Notes under the pieces: generated by a model
Databases searched by the model: none
Told to the model about the DNA's origin: nothing
What the model saw: the letters and a program-made list of their open reading frames with translations, nothing else
DNA from: Lachnospiraceae bacterium
GTDB taxonomy: Bacteria > Bacillota > Clostridia > Lachnospirales > Lachnospiraceae
Length of the DNA stretch: 36,556 nt
Direction of reading: 5' to 3'
NCBI GenBank assembly: GCA_017538995.1
Contig: JAFYHV010000143.1
Span: 1-36,556, forward strand
Made by a program: the position numbers and the translations under genes
In this document: positions 16,793 through 24,646 of the stretch, in pieces
Numbering within the stretch: position 1 is the stretch's first letter
Layout: every line of letters begins with the position of its first letter

Positions 16793-17824
16793 TTAGTTAT
16801 CATCAATCTGCTTAAGTACATTCAGATCGGATTCAAATAACAGCTTGATATTGTTGATGCCGTATTTAAGCATTGCTGTTCTTTCAATACCGATACCAAA
16901 AGCAAGACCTGAATATTCGTCTGAATCAATACCGCAGTTTTCAAGTACCTTTTTATTAACGATACCTGCACCTAGAATCTCTATCCAGCCTGTTCCCTTG
17001 CAAAGCTTGCAGCCCTTACCGCCACATTCGAAGCAGCTAACGTCTACTTCAACGGAAGGCTCTGTGAACGGGAAGTATGAAGGACGAAGTCTCGTAGTTG
17101 TTTCTTCGCCGTAAATCTTTTTAACGAACACATCAAGCATACCCTTAAGGTCGCAAAGTGTAATCTTCTTATCTACTACAAGACCTTCCATCTGTGTGAA
17201 CATCGGTGAATGAGTAGCATCATCGTCGCTTCTGAATACCTTACCTGGTGATAAAATCTTAATGGGCGGCTTGGTATTTTCCATTACATGGATCTGACCT
17301 GAAGATGTCTGTGTTCTTAATAGAAACTCAGGCGATAAATAAAATGTATCCTGCATATCTCTTGCCGGATGATCCTGAGGAGTATTTAAAGCCGTGAAGT
17401 TGTAGTAATCGTTTTCGATTTCCGTTCCTTCGTAAATGGTAAATCCCATACCTGCGAAAACATCGATGAGCTGATTTCTCATCTGAGTGATAGGATGAAG
17501 ATTTCCCTTAGGCTCGCATTCGGCATCTATGGTAACATCTATCTTTTCTTTCTCATATCTTTCTTTTAATTCCTTTGCCTTCATCTTGGCATCGAGGTCT
17601 TCAAACACTTCGGTAGCCCAGTTTTTAAGTTCATTAACCTGCTTACCAAACTCTGCTTTTTCCTCGTTGGGAATGTTTTTCATCTCTTTCATGAGCTGAC
17701 CGATTTTGCCGGTTTTAGAATCAAGAAACTGCTTTCTTAACTCAAACGCAGTTGCTCTCGAAGTAGCCTGATTCTCAATACCGTCAAGAATCTCCTGTTT
17801 GATGGATGTTAATTTCTCGTTCAT
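16793..17824 (-). CDS. pheS: Phenylalanyl-tRNA synthetase alpha subunit
   Basis: 343 residues. Catalytic class II subunit. An N-terminal coiled-coil (about 1-90) precedes the core. Motif 2 ([12 protein letters not shown]) is followed by F-T-E-P-S-V-E-V-D and motif 3 (G-I-G-I-E-R-T-A-M). A four-cysteine cluster ([12 protein letters not shown]) lies between them. This cluster is common in clostridial and other Firmicute PheS. AAAGGAG precedes the ATG. The gene is first in the operon behind a phenylalanine T-box leader. Confidence 0.96.
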   Translation of the reverse strand: MNEKLTSIKQEILDGIENQATSRATAFELRKQFLDSKTGKIGQLMKEMKNIPNEEKAEFGKQVNELKNWATEVFEDLDAKMKAKELKERYEKEKIDVTIDAECEPKGNLHPITQMRNQLIDVFAGMGFTIYEGTEIENDYYNFTALNTPQDHPARDMQDTFYLSPEFLLRTQTSSGQIHVMENTKPPIKILSPGKVFRSDDDATHSPMFTQMEGLVVDKKITLCDLKGMLDVFVKKIYGEETTTRLRPSYFPFTEPSVEVDVSCFECGGKGCKLCKGTGWIEILGAGIVNKKVLENCGIDSDEYSGLAFGIGIERTAMLKYGINNIKLLFESDLNVLKQIDDN

Positions 17825-17853
17825 TTGAATCTCCTTTAAATAATCTAAGGTTT

Positions 17854-18113
17854 AAAAAAAGCCCCATATAAAGCATATGCTTTACATGGGACGTAATATA
17901 CGCGGTACCACCCAAATTCCTTTTATATATCATAAAAGGCACTCAATTAGTTATCGTACTGACTAACGTGCAGACCTACTCGTTGCCTTTCAGAATGCAG
18001 ACTCCGGTGTGAAATTAATCTTTTATCATTGTCTTAAGAAAGCTTTCAGCGCCTCACTTTCTCTCTCTGGAAGAATAATAAAGACTTTTGCACCATCTAT
18101 GCCGTATTAAATT
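17854..18113 (-). promoter_or_regulatory. T-box leader, phenylalanine specifier, upstream of pheS
   Basis: A tRNA-sensing riboswitch that lets transcription continue when uncharged tRNA-Phe binds. On the minus strand it has the Stem I core AGAGAG, then the specifier loop with TTC (18013-18011) followed by A and a CACC base-stem strand. The conserved T-box TGGTACCGCG is at 17901-17910. The terminator hairpin is at 17861-17892, CCCATGTAAAGCA with its complement, followed by seven T. The TTC codon lies nine bases before the GAGT after Stem I, matching the known glyQS layout. It controls pheS, pheT and, by position, three downstream genes. Confidence 0.93.
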
Positions 18114-18121
18114 CAAAATTT

Positions 18122-18151
18122 ATTATATTAGCAAATAATCCATAAAGTCAA
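18122..18151 (-). promoter_or_regulatory. Predicted promoter of the pheS operon T-box transcript
   Basis: TTGACT (18146-18151) and TATAAT (18122-18127) on the minus strand have an 18-base spacer, giving a start near 18115. It begins right after the stop codon of the BrkB-family gene. Confidence 0.65.
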
Positions 18152-18157
18152 TAAGAA

Positions 18158-19009
18158 TTATTCTATTTCGACTTCGGGAGGTTTGTTCTTTTCTTTTTCT
18201 TTCTTGTTAAAGTAAACATTTATGATTCCGCCGTACATAAAGAGCACTGACAGAGTGTAAACCCAGATAAGCATAATGATGACCGTTGCCATCGAGCCGT
18301 AAAGGTTAAATGTCGAATAATTCATCAGGTAGAAGTTAAACGCAAAGTTAAAAAGCGTCCATGTAGTACCCGTAAAAAGAGCTCCTCTCCACTGCTTTCT
18401 CGGTCTTGTTTTCTTGTCGGGAACCCATGCATATACAAATGTAAGTAAAAATGCATAGAAAATCCACTGAAGCAGGAAACGCAGATTAAAGATTGCTTCC
18501 AGCCATCCGAAATGGAAGCCGAAATATACTCCGAGCAAATCGTAAATGTAGTTGATGAACACTACAACCGCAACCATGATTACAATCGCTACCGCCAGTA
18601 TCAGTGAATATACAATTGCTTTTAATCGTAAAAGAATAAAATTCGAAAGTTCAGCACATCCGTTAATTACATTAAGTCCGCTCTTAATGCCCTGTATACC
18701 TTTTGCGGCAGACCATAAAAGAATTAAAGTTGTAATAGAGAGAATTGCAGGCGAATGGCCGTATAACTGCTTAATAATATTCAAAGTAAGCGAGTCGAGT
18801 GCTTCGGGAAGAACTTTCGCAAGGAAATCAAGTACACCTTCCTGTGTAAGAGGCGTAAAAGGAATTATAGAAAAAACTAAAAGAACGGTCGGAAATATTG
18901 CAAGAAATACAAAAAAGGCAACACTCGATGCAAACAGTCTCGCATTGGTTTGCCGATAAAGCATAGATATTTCCATGTAACCGTTAAAAAAAGCTTTAAT
19001 CTTCTTCAT
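18158..19009 (-). CDS. YihY/BrkB-family membrane protein
   Basis: 283 residues from ATG 19009; a TTG three codons upstream is possible but neither has a clear ribosome site. The family is a six-helix inner membrane protein, once mis-named RNase BN, with transporter-like roles proposed. Visible marks are the N-terminal amphipathic start, S-V-A-F-F-V-F-L-A-I-F-P-T, and L-L-W-S-A-A-K-G-I. P-D-K-K-T-R-P-R-K-Q-W-R-G-A-L-F-T-G comes later, and the last helix pair ends M-Y-G-G-I-I-N-V-Y-F. The Lys/Glu-rich tail is cytoplasmic. It follows the predicted 6S RNA by about ten bases and may be expressed from the same promoter by read-through. Confidence 0.88.
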   Translation of the reverse strand: MKKIKAFFNGYMEISMLYRQTNARLFASSVAFFVFLAIFPTVLLVFSIIPFTPLTQEGVLDFLAKVLPEALDSLTLNIIKQLYGHSPAILSITTLILLWSAAKGIQGIKSGLNVINGCAELSNFILLRLKAIVYSLILAVAIVIMVAVVVFINYIYDLLGVYFGFHFGWLEAIFNLRFLLQWIFYAFLLTFVYAWVPDKKTRPRKQWRGALFTGTTWTLFNFAFNFYLMNYSTFNLYGSMATVIIMLIWVYTLSVLFMYGGIINVYFNKKEKEKNKPPEVEIE

Positions 19010-19018
19010 AATAAACAA

Positions 19019-19190
19019 CCCGAAACATGATCTCGTATTTTGACTCCTAGCGAAAAGCTAGGTGGGTGTCCGCAAATATATTTCTGCCTTCCAACGGATA
19101 GAGCTTAAATTGGCCTGACATAGATATAAAGATATAAGAATCCCGTTTAAAGTGATGTAGGGTCAAAATAACAAGTCGTCATATTTCAGG
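19019..19190 (-). ncRNA. ssrS: Probable 6S RNA
   Basis: 6S RNA binds sigma-A RNA polymerase by imitating an open promoter. Here a minus-strand RNA of about 172 bases has its own promoter ending just behind tmRNA. Its two ends pair over 12 bases (CCTGAAATATGA at 19190-19179 with TCATGTTTCGGG at 19030-19019). Further pairs follow inward, including CTTG/CGAG and TATTTTGAC with GTCAAAATA. The inside has unpaired regions and a small CCTAGC/GCTAGG hairpin near the 3' side, fitting the rod-with-central-bubble plan. The size is right for 6S. The identity rests on shape and my memory of the CACCCACC segment, not on a covariance match. No T-run ends it. Confidence 0.7.
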
Positions 19191-19197
19191 TGCTTTT

Positions 19198-19226
19198 ATT
19201 ATACCTTAAATACGGTTAAAAATCAA
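19198..19226 (-). promoter_or_regulatory. Predicted promoter of the probable 6S RNA
   Basis: TTGATT (19221-19226) and a perfect TATAAT (19198-19203) on the minus strand have a 17-base spacer. The expected start at 19191-19190 coincides with the first base of the predicted terminal stem. The -35 box lies only a base or two past the tmRNA 3' end. Confidence 0.7.
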
Positions 19227-19227
19227 G

Positions 19228-19569
19228 TGGACCAGACGGGGGTCGAACCCGTGTCCAAAAGCAAATTCCCTCTCCTTCTCCTATCACAGTCAATCATCAG
19301 AATTCCCTTCCCTAAGAGATGCTTGACAATCTCTTAAAGTCGGTAGTCCCAAATACGCCCGTCAAGCCGGGACAAGCTTAACGTCGTTTCCTGTCGGTAA
19401 ATGATGCCCTAAGATATCAAGACAGGTACTGATACCACGGACACACTGCGATTAGGCAGCGAAAGCTAATGTTTTATTATCAGCGTTTATATTTAGGTTT
19501 GTGAACTGACGCGTCACGGACGGATAGCTTCTAAAGGTGCATTACCCCTGTCGAAACCAGTACTGGCCC
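19228..19569 (-). ncRNA. ssrA: tmRNA (SsrA)
   Basis: Rescues stalled ribosomes by acting as tRNA-Ala and short mRNA. The 5' end GGGCCAG pairs with 3' CTGGTCC in a 7-bp acceptor stem. The T-arm is ACGGGTTCGACCCCCGT and the 5' part has TACTGGTTTCGACAGGGG, the universal start of tmRNA. The tag reading frame at 19484-19452 encodes A-D-N-K-T-L-A-F-A-A and stops with TAA. Pseudoknot-forming GC blocks lie between the tag and the T-arm. CCA is not encoded. It lies 78 bases downstream of smpB, its protein partner. Confidence 0.95.
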
Positions 19570-19647
19570 TTATTAAATTGTGAAGGTTCATCCAATATTT
19601 ATATCGGATTTTCTTTTATAAAATAAACATTTTTTAAATGATTATTT

Positions 19648-20115
19648 TCAGTCATACTGCGAATTCTTGAATTCTCTTCTGGTCTCGCGTTCATAGTCTT
19701 TCTTTGCGATAGCATCTCTCTTATCGTAAAGTTTCTTACCTCTGCAAAGACCGAATTCCATCTTCGCCTTGCCTTTCGAGAAATATACTTTCAAAGGAAT
19801 TAATGTATAACCTTTTTCTTTTATCTTTCCCGTCAGTTTCATGATCTCCGATTTGTGGATTAAAAGCTTTCTGGTACGAAGCGGATCTCGGTTAAATATA
19901 TTACCCTTTTCGTAAGGAGAAATATTCATTCCGTATACGAAGATTTCGCCGTTATCTATACCTATGAAAGATTCTTTTATGGAGCATTTTCCCATGCGAA
20001 GGGATTTAACTTCCGTTCCGACCAAAACCAGTCCGGCTTCGAAGGATTCTTCCACAAAATAATCATGATATGCTTTTTTGTTGTTTGCAATTATCTTAAT
20101 GCTGTCATTAGACAT
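19648..20115 (-). CDS. smpB: SsrA-binding protein SmpB
   Basis: 155 residues from ATG 20115, which has GGGTGA just upstream; a further ATG at 20136 would add seven residues and is less likely. SmpB carries tmRNA to stalled ribosomes. Landmarks are A-Y-H-D-Y-F near the start and [18 protein letters not shown] follows, then H-K-S-E-I and [19 protein letters not shown] leads into the charged C-terminal tail that enters the mRNA channel. It lies between secG and ssrA. Confidence 0.95.
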   Translation of the reverse strand: MSNDSIKIIANNKKAYHDYFVEESFEAGLVLVGTEVKSLRMGKCSIKESFIGIDNGEIFVYGMNISPYEKGNIFNRDPLRTRKLLIHKSEIMKLTGKIKEKGYTLIPLKVYFSKGKAKMEFGLCRGKKLYDKRDAIAKKDYERETRREFKNSQYD

Positions 20116-20140
20116 ATCTGTCACCCATTTTGGCACTGTG

Positions 20141-20171
20141 TAAAAAAAGCGCCTCTTAAGAAGCGCTTTTG
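20141..20171 (-). terminator. Terminator between secG and smpB
   Basis: AAGCGC (20147-20152) pairs with GCGCTT (20163-20168), and the minus strand runs straight into seven T. It lies 25 bases before the smpB start, with no obvious promoter between them, so smpB probably relies on read-through or on a promoter inside this short gap. Confidence 0.75.
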
Positions 20172-20180
20172 TTTAAACAT

Positions 20181-20429
20181 TTATCCAAAGATAATCGGGA
20201 TATTTAAAAGCAAAGCAATTATCATAAAAGCTATTGCCAGGATTGTTGTGCTCTTTACAAGCACGCCTTCCATCGAACGGCCTTTGTTCTTGCCCCAGTA
20301 AGTATCAGCGATACCACCGATTGCTCCAAGTCCCTGCTGTTTACCTTCCTGCATAAGTACAAGGAATGTAAGCGCTACGCATACTAATATAAAAATTACC
20401 ATTACTATTATTTTTATTACCTGCTGCAT
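20181..20429 (-). CDS. secG: Protein translocase subunit SecG
   Basis: 82 residues; the small subunit of the SecYEG channel. It has two membrane segments (about 4-25 and 55-80) around a cytoplasmic loop with L-M-Q-E-G-K-Q-Q-G-L-G-A-I-G-G. That loop is the family's conserved Q-x-G-K-x-x-G-L-G block. Order secG-smpB-ssrA is familiar, as in the B. subtilis secG-yvaK-rnr-smpB-ssrA cluster, here lacking rnr. Confidence 0.93.
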   Translation of the reverse strand: MQQVIKIIVMVIFILVCVALTFLVLMQEGKQQGLGAIGGIADTYWGKNKGRSMEGVLVKSTTILAIAFMIIALLLNIPIIFG

Positions 20430-20485
20430 TTTACACCTTTAATTCTAAATTCAAATTATGGCTGCTAATTTACAACCGCTTTGTT

Positions 20486-20514
20486 ATCTTAACATAACGA
20501 TTGAGTTTTTGCAA
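20486..20514 (-). promoter_or_regulatory. Predicted promoter of secG
   Basis: TTGCAA (20509-20514) and TAAGAT (20486-20491) on the minus strand with a 17-base spacer, about 55 bases upstream of the secG ATG and directly after the gpmI stop. No clear gpmI terminator is visible in the same gap. Confidence 0.45.
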
Positions 20515-20519
20515 GATAT

Positions 20520-22073
20520 TTATACAAGAAGTGATTTACCTGTCATTTCCTTAGGCTGTTCCATACCCATAAGCTCGATGATTGTGGGAACGATATCTGC
20601 AAGGCATCCGCCCTCACGAAGCTTCTTTCCTTCGGGTCCGTTTACAAGGATGAAAGGAACGGGATTTGTTGTATGAGCTGTGAAAGGATCGCCTGTCTCA
20701 TAATCAATAAGCTGCTCTGCGTTACCGTGGTCTGCGCAGATGAACATTGTGCCGCCTACTTCTTTTACGAAGTTAACAACTTCGCCTACGCACTTGTCAA
20801 TTACTTCGATAGCTTCCGTAGCTGCTTCAAGAACGCCTGTATGACCTACCATGTCAGGGTTAGCGAAGTTACAGATGATTACATCGTATTTGGATGAGCC
20901 GTCTTCGTTCTTGGCTGTGATTGCTTCGCTTAATCTGTCACATACTGTGTAAGCGCTCATTCTGGGCTTCTTGTCGTATGTAGGAACGTACTTGGGTGAG
21001 TTAACAAGGATTCTGTCTTCGCCTTCGTTAGGAGTTTCTACACCGCCGTTAAAGAAGAATGTAACATGTGCATACTTCTCTGTCTCAGCGATTCTTGCCT
21101 GCTTAAGTCCGTTTGCTGCAAGCCACTCACCGAATGTGTTTGTAACTTCAACTTTATGGAATGCTACAGACTTGTTGGGAATTGTAGGATCGTATTCTGT
21201 GAAGCATACATATTTAATATCAAGTCTCTTTCTGTCAAAGCCCTTAAAATCATCATCGCAAAATGCTCTGGTGATTTCTCTTGCACGGTCAGGTCTGAAG
21301 TTAAAGAAGATGATTGAATCACCGTCTTTTACGATTGTACGGGGTTCGCCGTTGTCACAAACAACTGTGGGAACCATAAACTCATCTGTTACACCTTCGT
21401 CATATGACTTCTGAATAGCTTCAGATGCGCTTGTTGCTTTATTGCCTTCGCCCTTTGTAAGTGCGATGTATGCTTTCTCTACTCTGTCGTAGTTATTGTC
21501 TCTGTCCATTGCATAGTAACGTCCGCTGATAACGCCGACCTTACCTACACCGATCTCAGCCATCTTTGCTTCAAGTTCTTCAACGAATTCCTTACCGCTT
21601 GTAGGAGGTGTATCTCTACCATCGAGGAAGCAGTGAACGAATACTTTATCAAGACCGTTTCTCTTTGCAAGTTCAAGAAGTCCGTATATATGTGTATTGT
21701 GGCTGTGAACACCGCCGTCGGATACAAGGCCGTACATATGAAGTGTGGAATTGTTCTTTTTACAGTTCTCTACAGCTTCCATAAGTCCGGGATTCTCAAA
21801 GAATGTACCGTCCTGGATTTCCTTGGTAATTCTTGTAAGTTCCTGATATACGATTCTTCCTGCACCCATGTTAAGGTGTCCAACTTCGGAGTTACCCATC
21901 TGTCCGTCGGGAAGACCTACTGCCATACCTGATGCATTACCTTTAACGAAAGGACACTCTTTCATGAGCTTATCCATGACAGGTGTCTTTGCAAGTGCAA
22001 CTGCATTGCCTTCTGTCTTTTCGTTTAATCCATAACCGTCCAAAATTAATAAAACTTTCGGTGCGTTTGCCAT
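20520..22073 (-). CDS. gpmI: 2,3-bisphosphoglycerate-independent phosphoglycerate mutase
   Basis: 517 residues. Interconverts 3- and 2-phosphoglycerate in glycolysis with two manganese ions and a phosphoserine intermediate. The nucleophile is Ser62 in M-G-N-S-E-V-G-H. The metal-binding L-D-G-Y-G near the start, H-C-F-L-D-G-R-D-T-P-P, and G-R-Y-Y-A-M-D-R-D follow in order. The late N-F-A-N-P-D-M-V-G-H-T-G and A-D-H-G-N-A blocks complete the metal site. AAGGAG precedes the ATG. It stands alone, without other glycolytic genes. Confidence 0.96.
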   Translation of the reverse strand: MANAPKVLLILDGYGLNEKTEGNAVALAKTPVMDKLMKECPFVKGNASGMAVGLPDGQMGNSEVGHLNMGAGRIVYQELTRITKEIQDGTFFENPGLMEAVENCKKNNSTLHMYGLVSDGGVHSHNTHIYGLLELAKRNGLDKVFVHCFLDGRDTPPTSGKEFVEELEAKMAEIGVGKVGVISGRYYAMDRDNNYDRVEKAYIALTKGEGNKATSASEAIQKSYDEGVTDEFMVPTVVCDNGEPRTIVKDGDSIIFFNFRPDRAREITRAFCDDDFKGFDRKRLDIKYVCFTEYDPTIPNKSVAFHKVEVTNTFGEWLAANGLKQARIAETEKYAHVTFFFNGGVETPNEGEDRILVNSPKYVPTYDKKPRMSAYTVCDRLSEAITAKNEDGSSKYDVIICNFANPDMVGHTGVLEAATEAIEVIDKCVGEVVNFVKEVGGTMFICADHGNAEQLIDYETGDPFTAHTTNPVPFILVNGPEGKKLREGGCLADIVPTIIELMGMEQPKEMTGKSLLV

Positions 22074-22095
22074 AATTAAATCTCCTTTATAAAAA

Positions 22096-22107
22096 CACTT
22101 ATAAGTG
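22096..22107. promoter_or_regulatory. 12-bp palindrome in the gpmI leader
   Basis: CACTTATAAGTG is a perfect palindrome 23 bases upstream of the gpmI ATG. A second inverted repeat, TTAGTT/AACTAA, lies at 22115-22128. These may be an operator or a small leader structure. No regulator is assigned. Confidence 0.3.
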
Positions 22108-22202
22108 AATACAATTAGTTTTAACTAACTAACCTTTAAACCAACGATAATATACTAACACATTGATAAATAAATATCTATCATTTTTTTTAAATTAGTT
22201 TG

Positions 22203-22257
22203 AGCCAAACGGGGACGGTTCCGTTTTGGCTTTTTTTACCAAAACGGAACCGTCCCC
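22203..22257. repeat. 19-bp perfect palindrome of the GGGGACGGTTCC type
   Basis: GGGGACGGTTCCGTTTTGG (22211-22229) and its exact complement (22239-22257) flank a 9-base CTTTTTTTA loop. An alternative fold pairs AGCCAAAC-GG (22203-22212) with CCG-TTTTGGCT, followed by a T-run, giving a plus-strand terminator shape. Similar GGGGACGG...CCGTCCCC hairpins occur across Firmicute genomes as dispersed REP-like elements. It lies 10 bases past the CoA-ligase stop and may also end that transcript. Confidence 0.8.
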
Positions 22258-22266
22258 AAATGGTCA

Positions 22267-24567
22267 TTATCTTAAATCTACTCTTCTGATCTTTCCGGAA
22301 ATAGTCTTGGGTAATTCATCTCTGAATTCGACGATTCTCGGATACTTGTAAGGAGCTGTATGCTCTTTAACGTATGTCTGGATTTCTTTCTTAAGTTCTT
22401 CAGTTCCGACTGTTCCCTTTGTAAGAACGATATTGGCCTTTACAACCTGGCCTCTGATTTCGTCGGGAGCTGCAACAACAGCACATTCAAGAACATAAGG
22501 AAGTTCCATGATAACAGATTCGATTTCGAAGGGTCCGATACGGTAGCCGGATGACTTGATAACGTCATCGACACGACCGACATACCAGTAGAATCCGTCT
22601 TCGTCTTTCCATGCTGTATCGCCTGTATGATAGAACCCGTCATGCCATACTTCTTTGGTCTTCTCTTCGTCTTCGAAGTAACCCTGGAACAAACCATTAG
22701 GTACACCGTTCTGAGTACTGATAACGATTTCACCTGTTTCACCGACCTTGCATGGATTGCCGTCGGGATCAACGATATCGATATCGTATAAAGGTGAAGG
22801 TCTTCCCATTGAACCAACCTTGTTGCTTTCGCCTACGAAGTTTGCAATTGAAAGTGTAGTTTCTGTCTGACCGAAGCCTTCCATAATACGTACGCCTGTT
22901 GCTTTAAGGAACTGGTTGTAAACCTCAGGGTTCATAGCCTCGCCTGCAACTGTTGCATACTTGATGGAACTTAAATCATATTTGGTAAGATCTTCTTTTA
23001 TGAAGAATCTGTACATTGTTGTAGGTGCACAGAATGTAGTTATGTTGTACTGCTTGAATAAAGGAAGAATATCTTCAGCTTTAAATTTCTCAAAGTCATA
23101 AACAAATGTAGCTGCTTCGCACATCCACTGTCCGTAGAGTTTGCCCCAGAGTGCTTTACCCCAGCCTGTATCGGCGATTGTGAAGTGAAGTCCGTTAGGG
23201 TCTACATTGTGCCAGAACTTTGCTGTGGGGAAATGTCCCAAAGGATATTTGAAGTTATGAGCAGCAATCTTAGGATATCCTGTAGTTCCGGATGTGAAGA
23301 ACATAAGCATTGTATCGTCGCCGCAAGCAAAATCTTCGGGCTTTTCGAATTCTTTTGAGAATGTCTTAAATTCTTCGTTGAAGTTATGCCAGCCTTTTCT
23401 CTGAAGCCCGTCTACGCATATTTTAATTTTAAGGTCAGGGCATCTTTTAGCAGCAAATTCAGCCTGGTCAGCTACATCGCCCGTACCTGTACAAACGATT
23501 GCCTTGCAGTGAGCTGCATTAAATCTGTATTCAAAATCATGATCCTTTAAAAGATGTGTTGCAGGAATGATGATTGCGCCTAATTTGTGAAGTGCAAGGA
23601 TTGTGAACCAGAACTGATAATGTCTCTTTAATACGACAAGAACCTTATCGCCCTTGCCGATTCCAAGAGACTTAAAGTAGTTTGCAGTCTGGTTGGAATA
23701 TTCGGACATTTCCTTGAAGGTAAATCTTCTTGCTTCCTTAAGCTCGGAAAGATAAACCATTGCCGTCTTGGAAGGATTCTTCTTTGCCATTTCGTCTACA
23801 ATGTCGTAAGCAAAGTTGAACTTCTCTGTATTCTTATATTTGATTCCGTTGAAGATACCGTTTTCATCAACTGTTGTTTCAACAAACTTCTCGTATACGG
23901 GATTTTTGATCTTAGCAAGATCAGTATTGGTAACAGTATGTGTTCTTACTTTATCCTTAACTTCGGAAAGACCCTTCTTCTCAGGGTTCATAACAACTGC
24001 ATAGATTTCACAGTCTTCACCGCCGAGAGCGATTTCGTTGTGAGGAGTGGATGAATCATAGTAGATTGCATCGCCTTCGTGAAGGATTTCTACGGAATCA
24101 CCTACCATCATCTTAAGGTTGCCCTTGATGACAATATCCATTTCCTGACCGACATGTGTATTGAAGTGGTAAGGAGGATTAAGTGCTTCCTCTGAGTAAG
24201 GAATCTTTACGTAAAAAGGCTCAGCGAGTTTGTTCTTAAAATTGGGAGCAAGGTTCTGATACATAAAACCTTCTCTTCTTACGATCTCGCTTCCTTCGCC
24301 TTTTCTTGTTACAACATATTCTGAAAGTGCGGGTGATTCACCTGTTAAAAGGTCATTCATATCAACCTTACAGGTATTTGCAATTTTGTAGATAAATGTG
24401 AAAGGAAAGTCTTCCTCACCTGATTCGTATCTTACGTACTGATCGTAATCAAGACCTATCTTCTTTGCAAGTTCCTGCTGGGAAAGGTTCATAGCCTCTC
24501 TCAAATCAACGATTCTTCGTGCGACCTCATGAATTTTAAATTCAAGATTCTGATTGTTTTCGCTCAT
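22267..24567 (-). CDS. XRE-cupin-acyl-CoA synthetase fusion (AMP-binding family)
   Basis: 766 residues with three modules. Residues about 10-72 are a Cro/CI helix-turn-helix (L-S-Q-Q-E-L-A-K-K-I-G-L). Residues about 115-195 are a cupin, with His138, Glu142 and His176 as likely metal ligands. Residues about 245-766 are an acyl-CoA synthetase that activates a carboxylic acid through acyl-AMP. That module has T-S-G-T-T-G-Y-P-K at 425, G-F-G-Q-T-E-T, Y-H-T-G-D-T, K-S-S-G-Y-R-I-G-P and the catalytic lysine in S-G-K-I-R-R (Lys759). It resembles acetyl-CoA or medium-chain synthetases; the substrate is not readable. XRE-cupin pairs normally bind DNA and a small ligand. AAGGAG precedes the ATG. A T-box leader lies upstream. 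Confidence 0.9.
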   Translation of the reverse strand: MSENNQNLEFKIHEVARRIVDLREAMNLSQQELAKKIGLDYDQYVRYESGEEDFPFTFIYKIANTCKVDMNDLLTGESPALSEYVVTRKGEGSEIVRREGFMYQNLAPNFKNKLAEPFYVKIPYSEEALNPPYHFNTHVGQEMDIVIKGNLKMMVGDSVEILHEGDAIYYDSSTPHNEIALGGEDCEIYAVVMNPEKKGLSEVKDKVRTHTVTNTDLAKIKNPVYEKFVETTVDENGIFNGIKYKNTEKFNFAYDIVDEMAKKNPSKTAMVYLSELKEARRFTFKEMSEYSNQTANYFKSLGIGKGDKVLVVLKRHYQFWFTILALHKLGAIIIPATHLLKDHDFEYRFNAAHCKAIVCTGTGDVADQAEFAAKRCPDLKIKICVDGLQRKGWHNFNEEFKTFSKEFEKPEDFACGDDTMLMFFTSGTTGYPKIAAHNFKYPLGHFPTAKFWHNVDPNGLHFTIADTGWGKALWGKLYGQWMCEAATFVYDFEKFKAEDILPLFKQYNITTFCAPTTMYRFFIKEDLTKYDLSSIKYATVAGEAMNPEVYNQFLKATGVRIMEGFGQTETTLSIANFVGESNKVGSMGRPSPLYDIDIVDPDGNPCKVGETGEIVISTQNGVPNGLFQGYFEDEEKTKEVWHDGFYHTGDTAWKDEDGFYWYVGRVDDVIKSSGYRIGPFEIESVIMELPYVLECAVVAAPDEIRGQVVKANIVLTKGTVGTEELKKEIQTYVKEHTAPYKYPRIVEFRDELPKTISGKIRRVDLR

Positions 24568-24646
24568 GTTTTCTCCTTCATCATAAAAAATGTAATCAAC
24601 GATACGCGTTGAAATCTTAGAGAATTGAGATTAAGGTTTTTACATT

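Noticed and set aside
19009-19018. TTG start for the BrkB-family gene
   Set aside because: ATG 19009 gives the usual family start M-K-K-I-K and the TTG has no ribosome site, although neither start is well supported.
19579-19612. Hairpin ATCC-A-ATAT/ATAT-C-GGAT between smpB and tmRNA
   Set aside because: It has no T-run on either side and is AT-rich, so terminator function is not supported.
20116-20136. ATG seven codons before the chosen smpB start
   Set aside because: It lacks a ribosome site, and the GGGTGA inside this stretch fits the downstream ATG.
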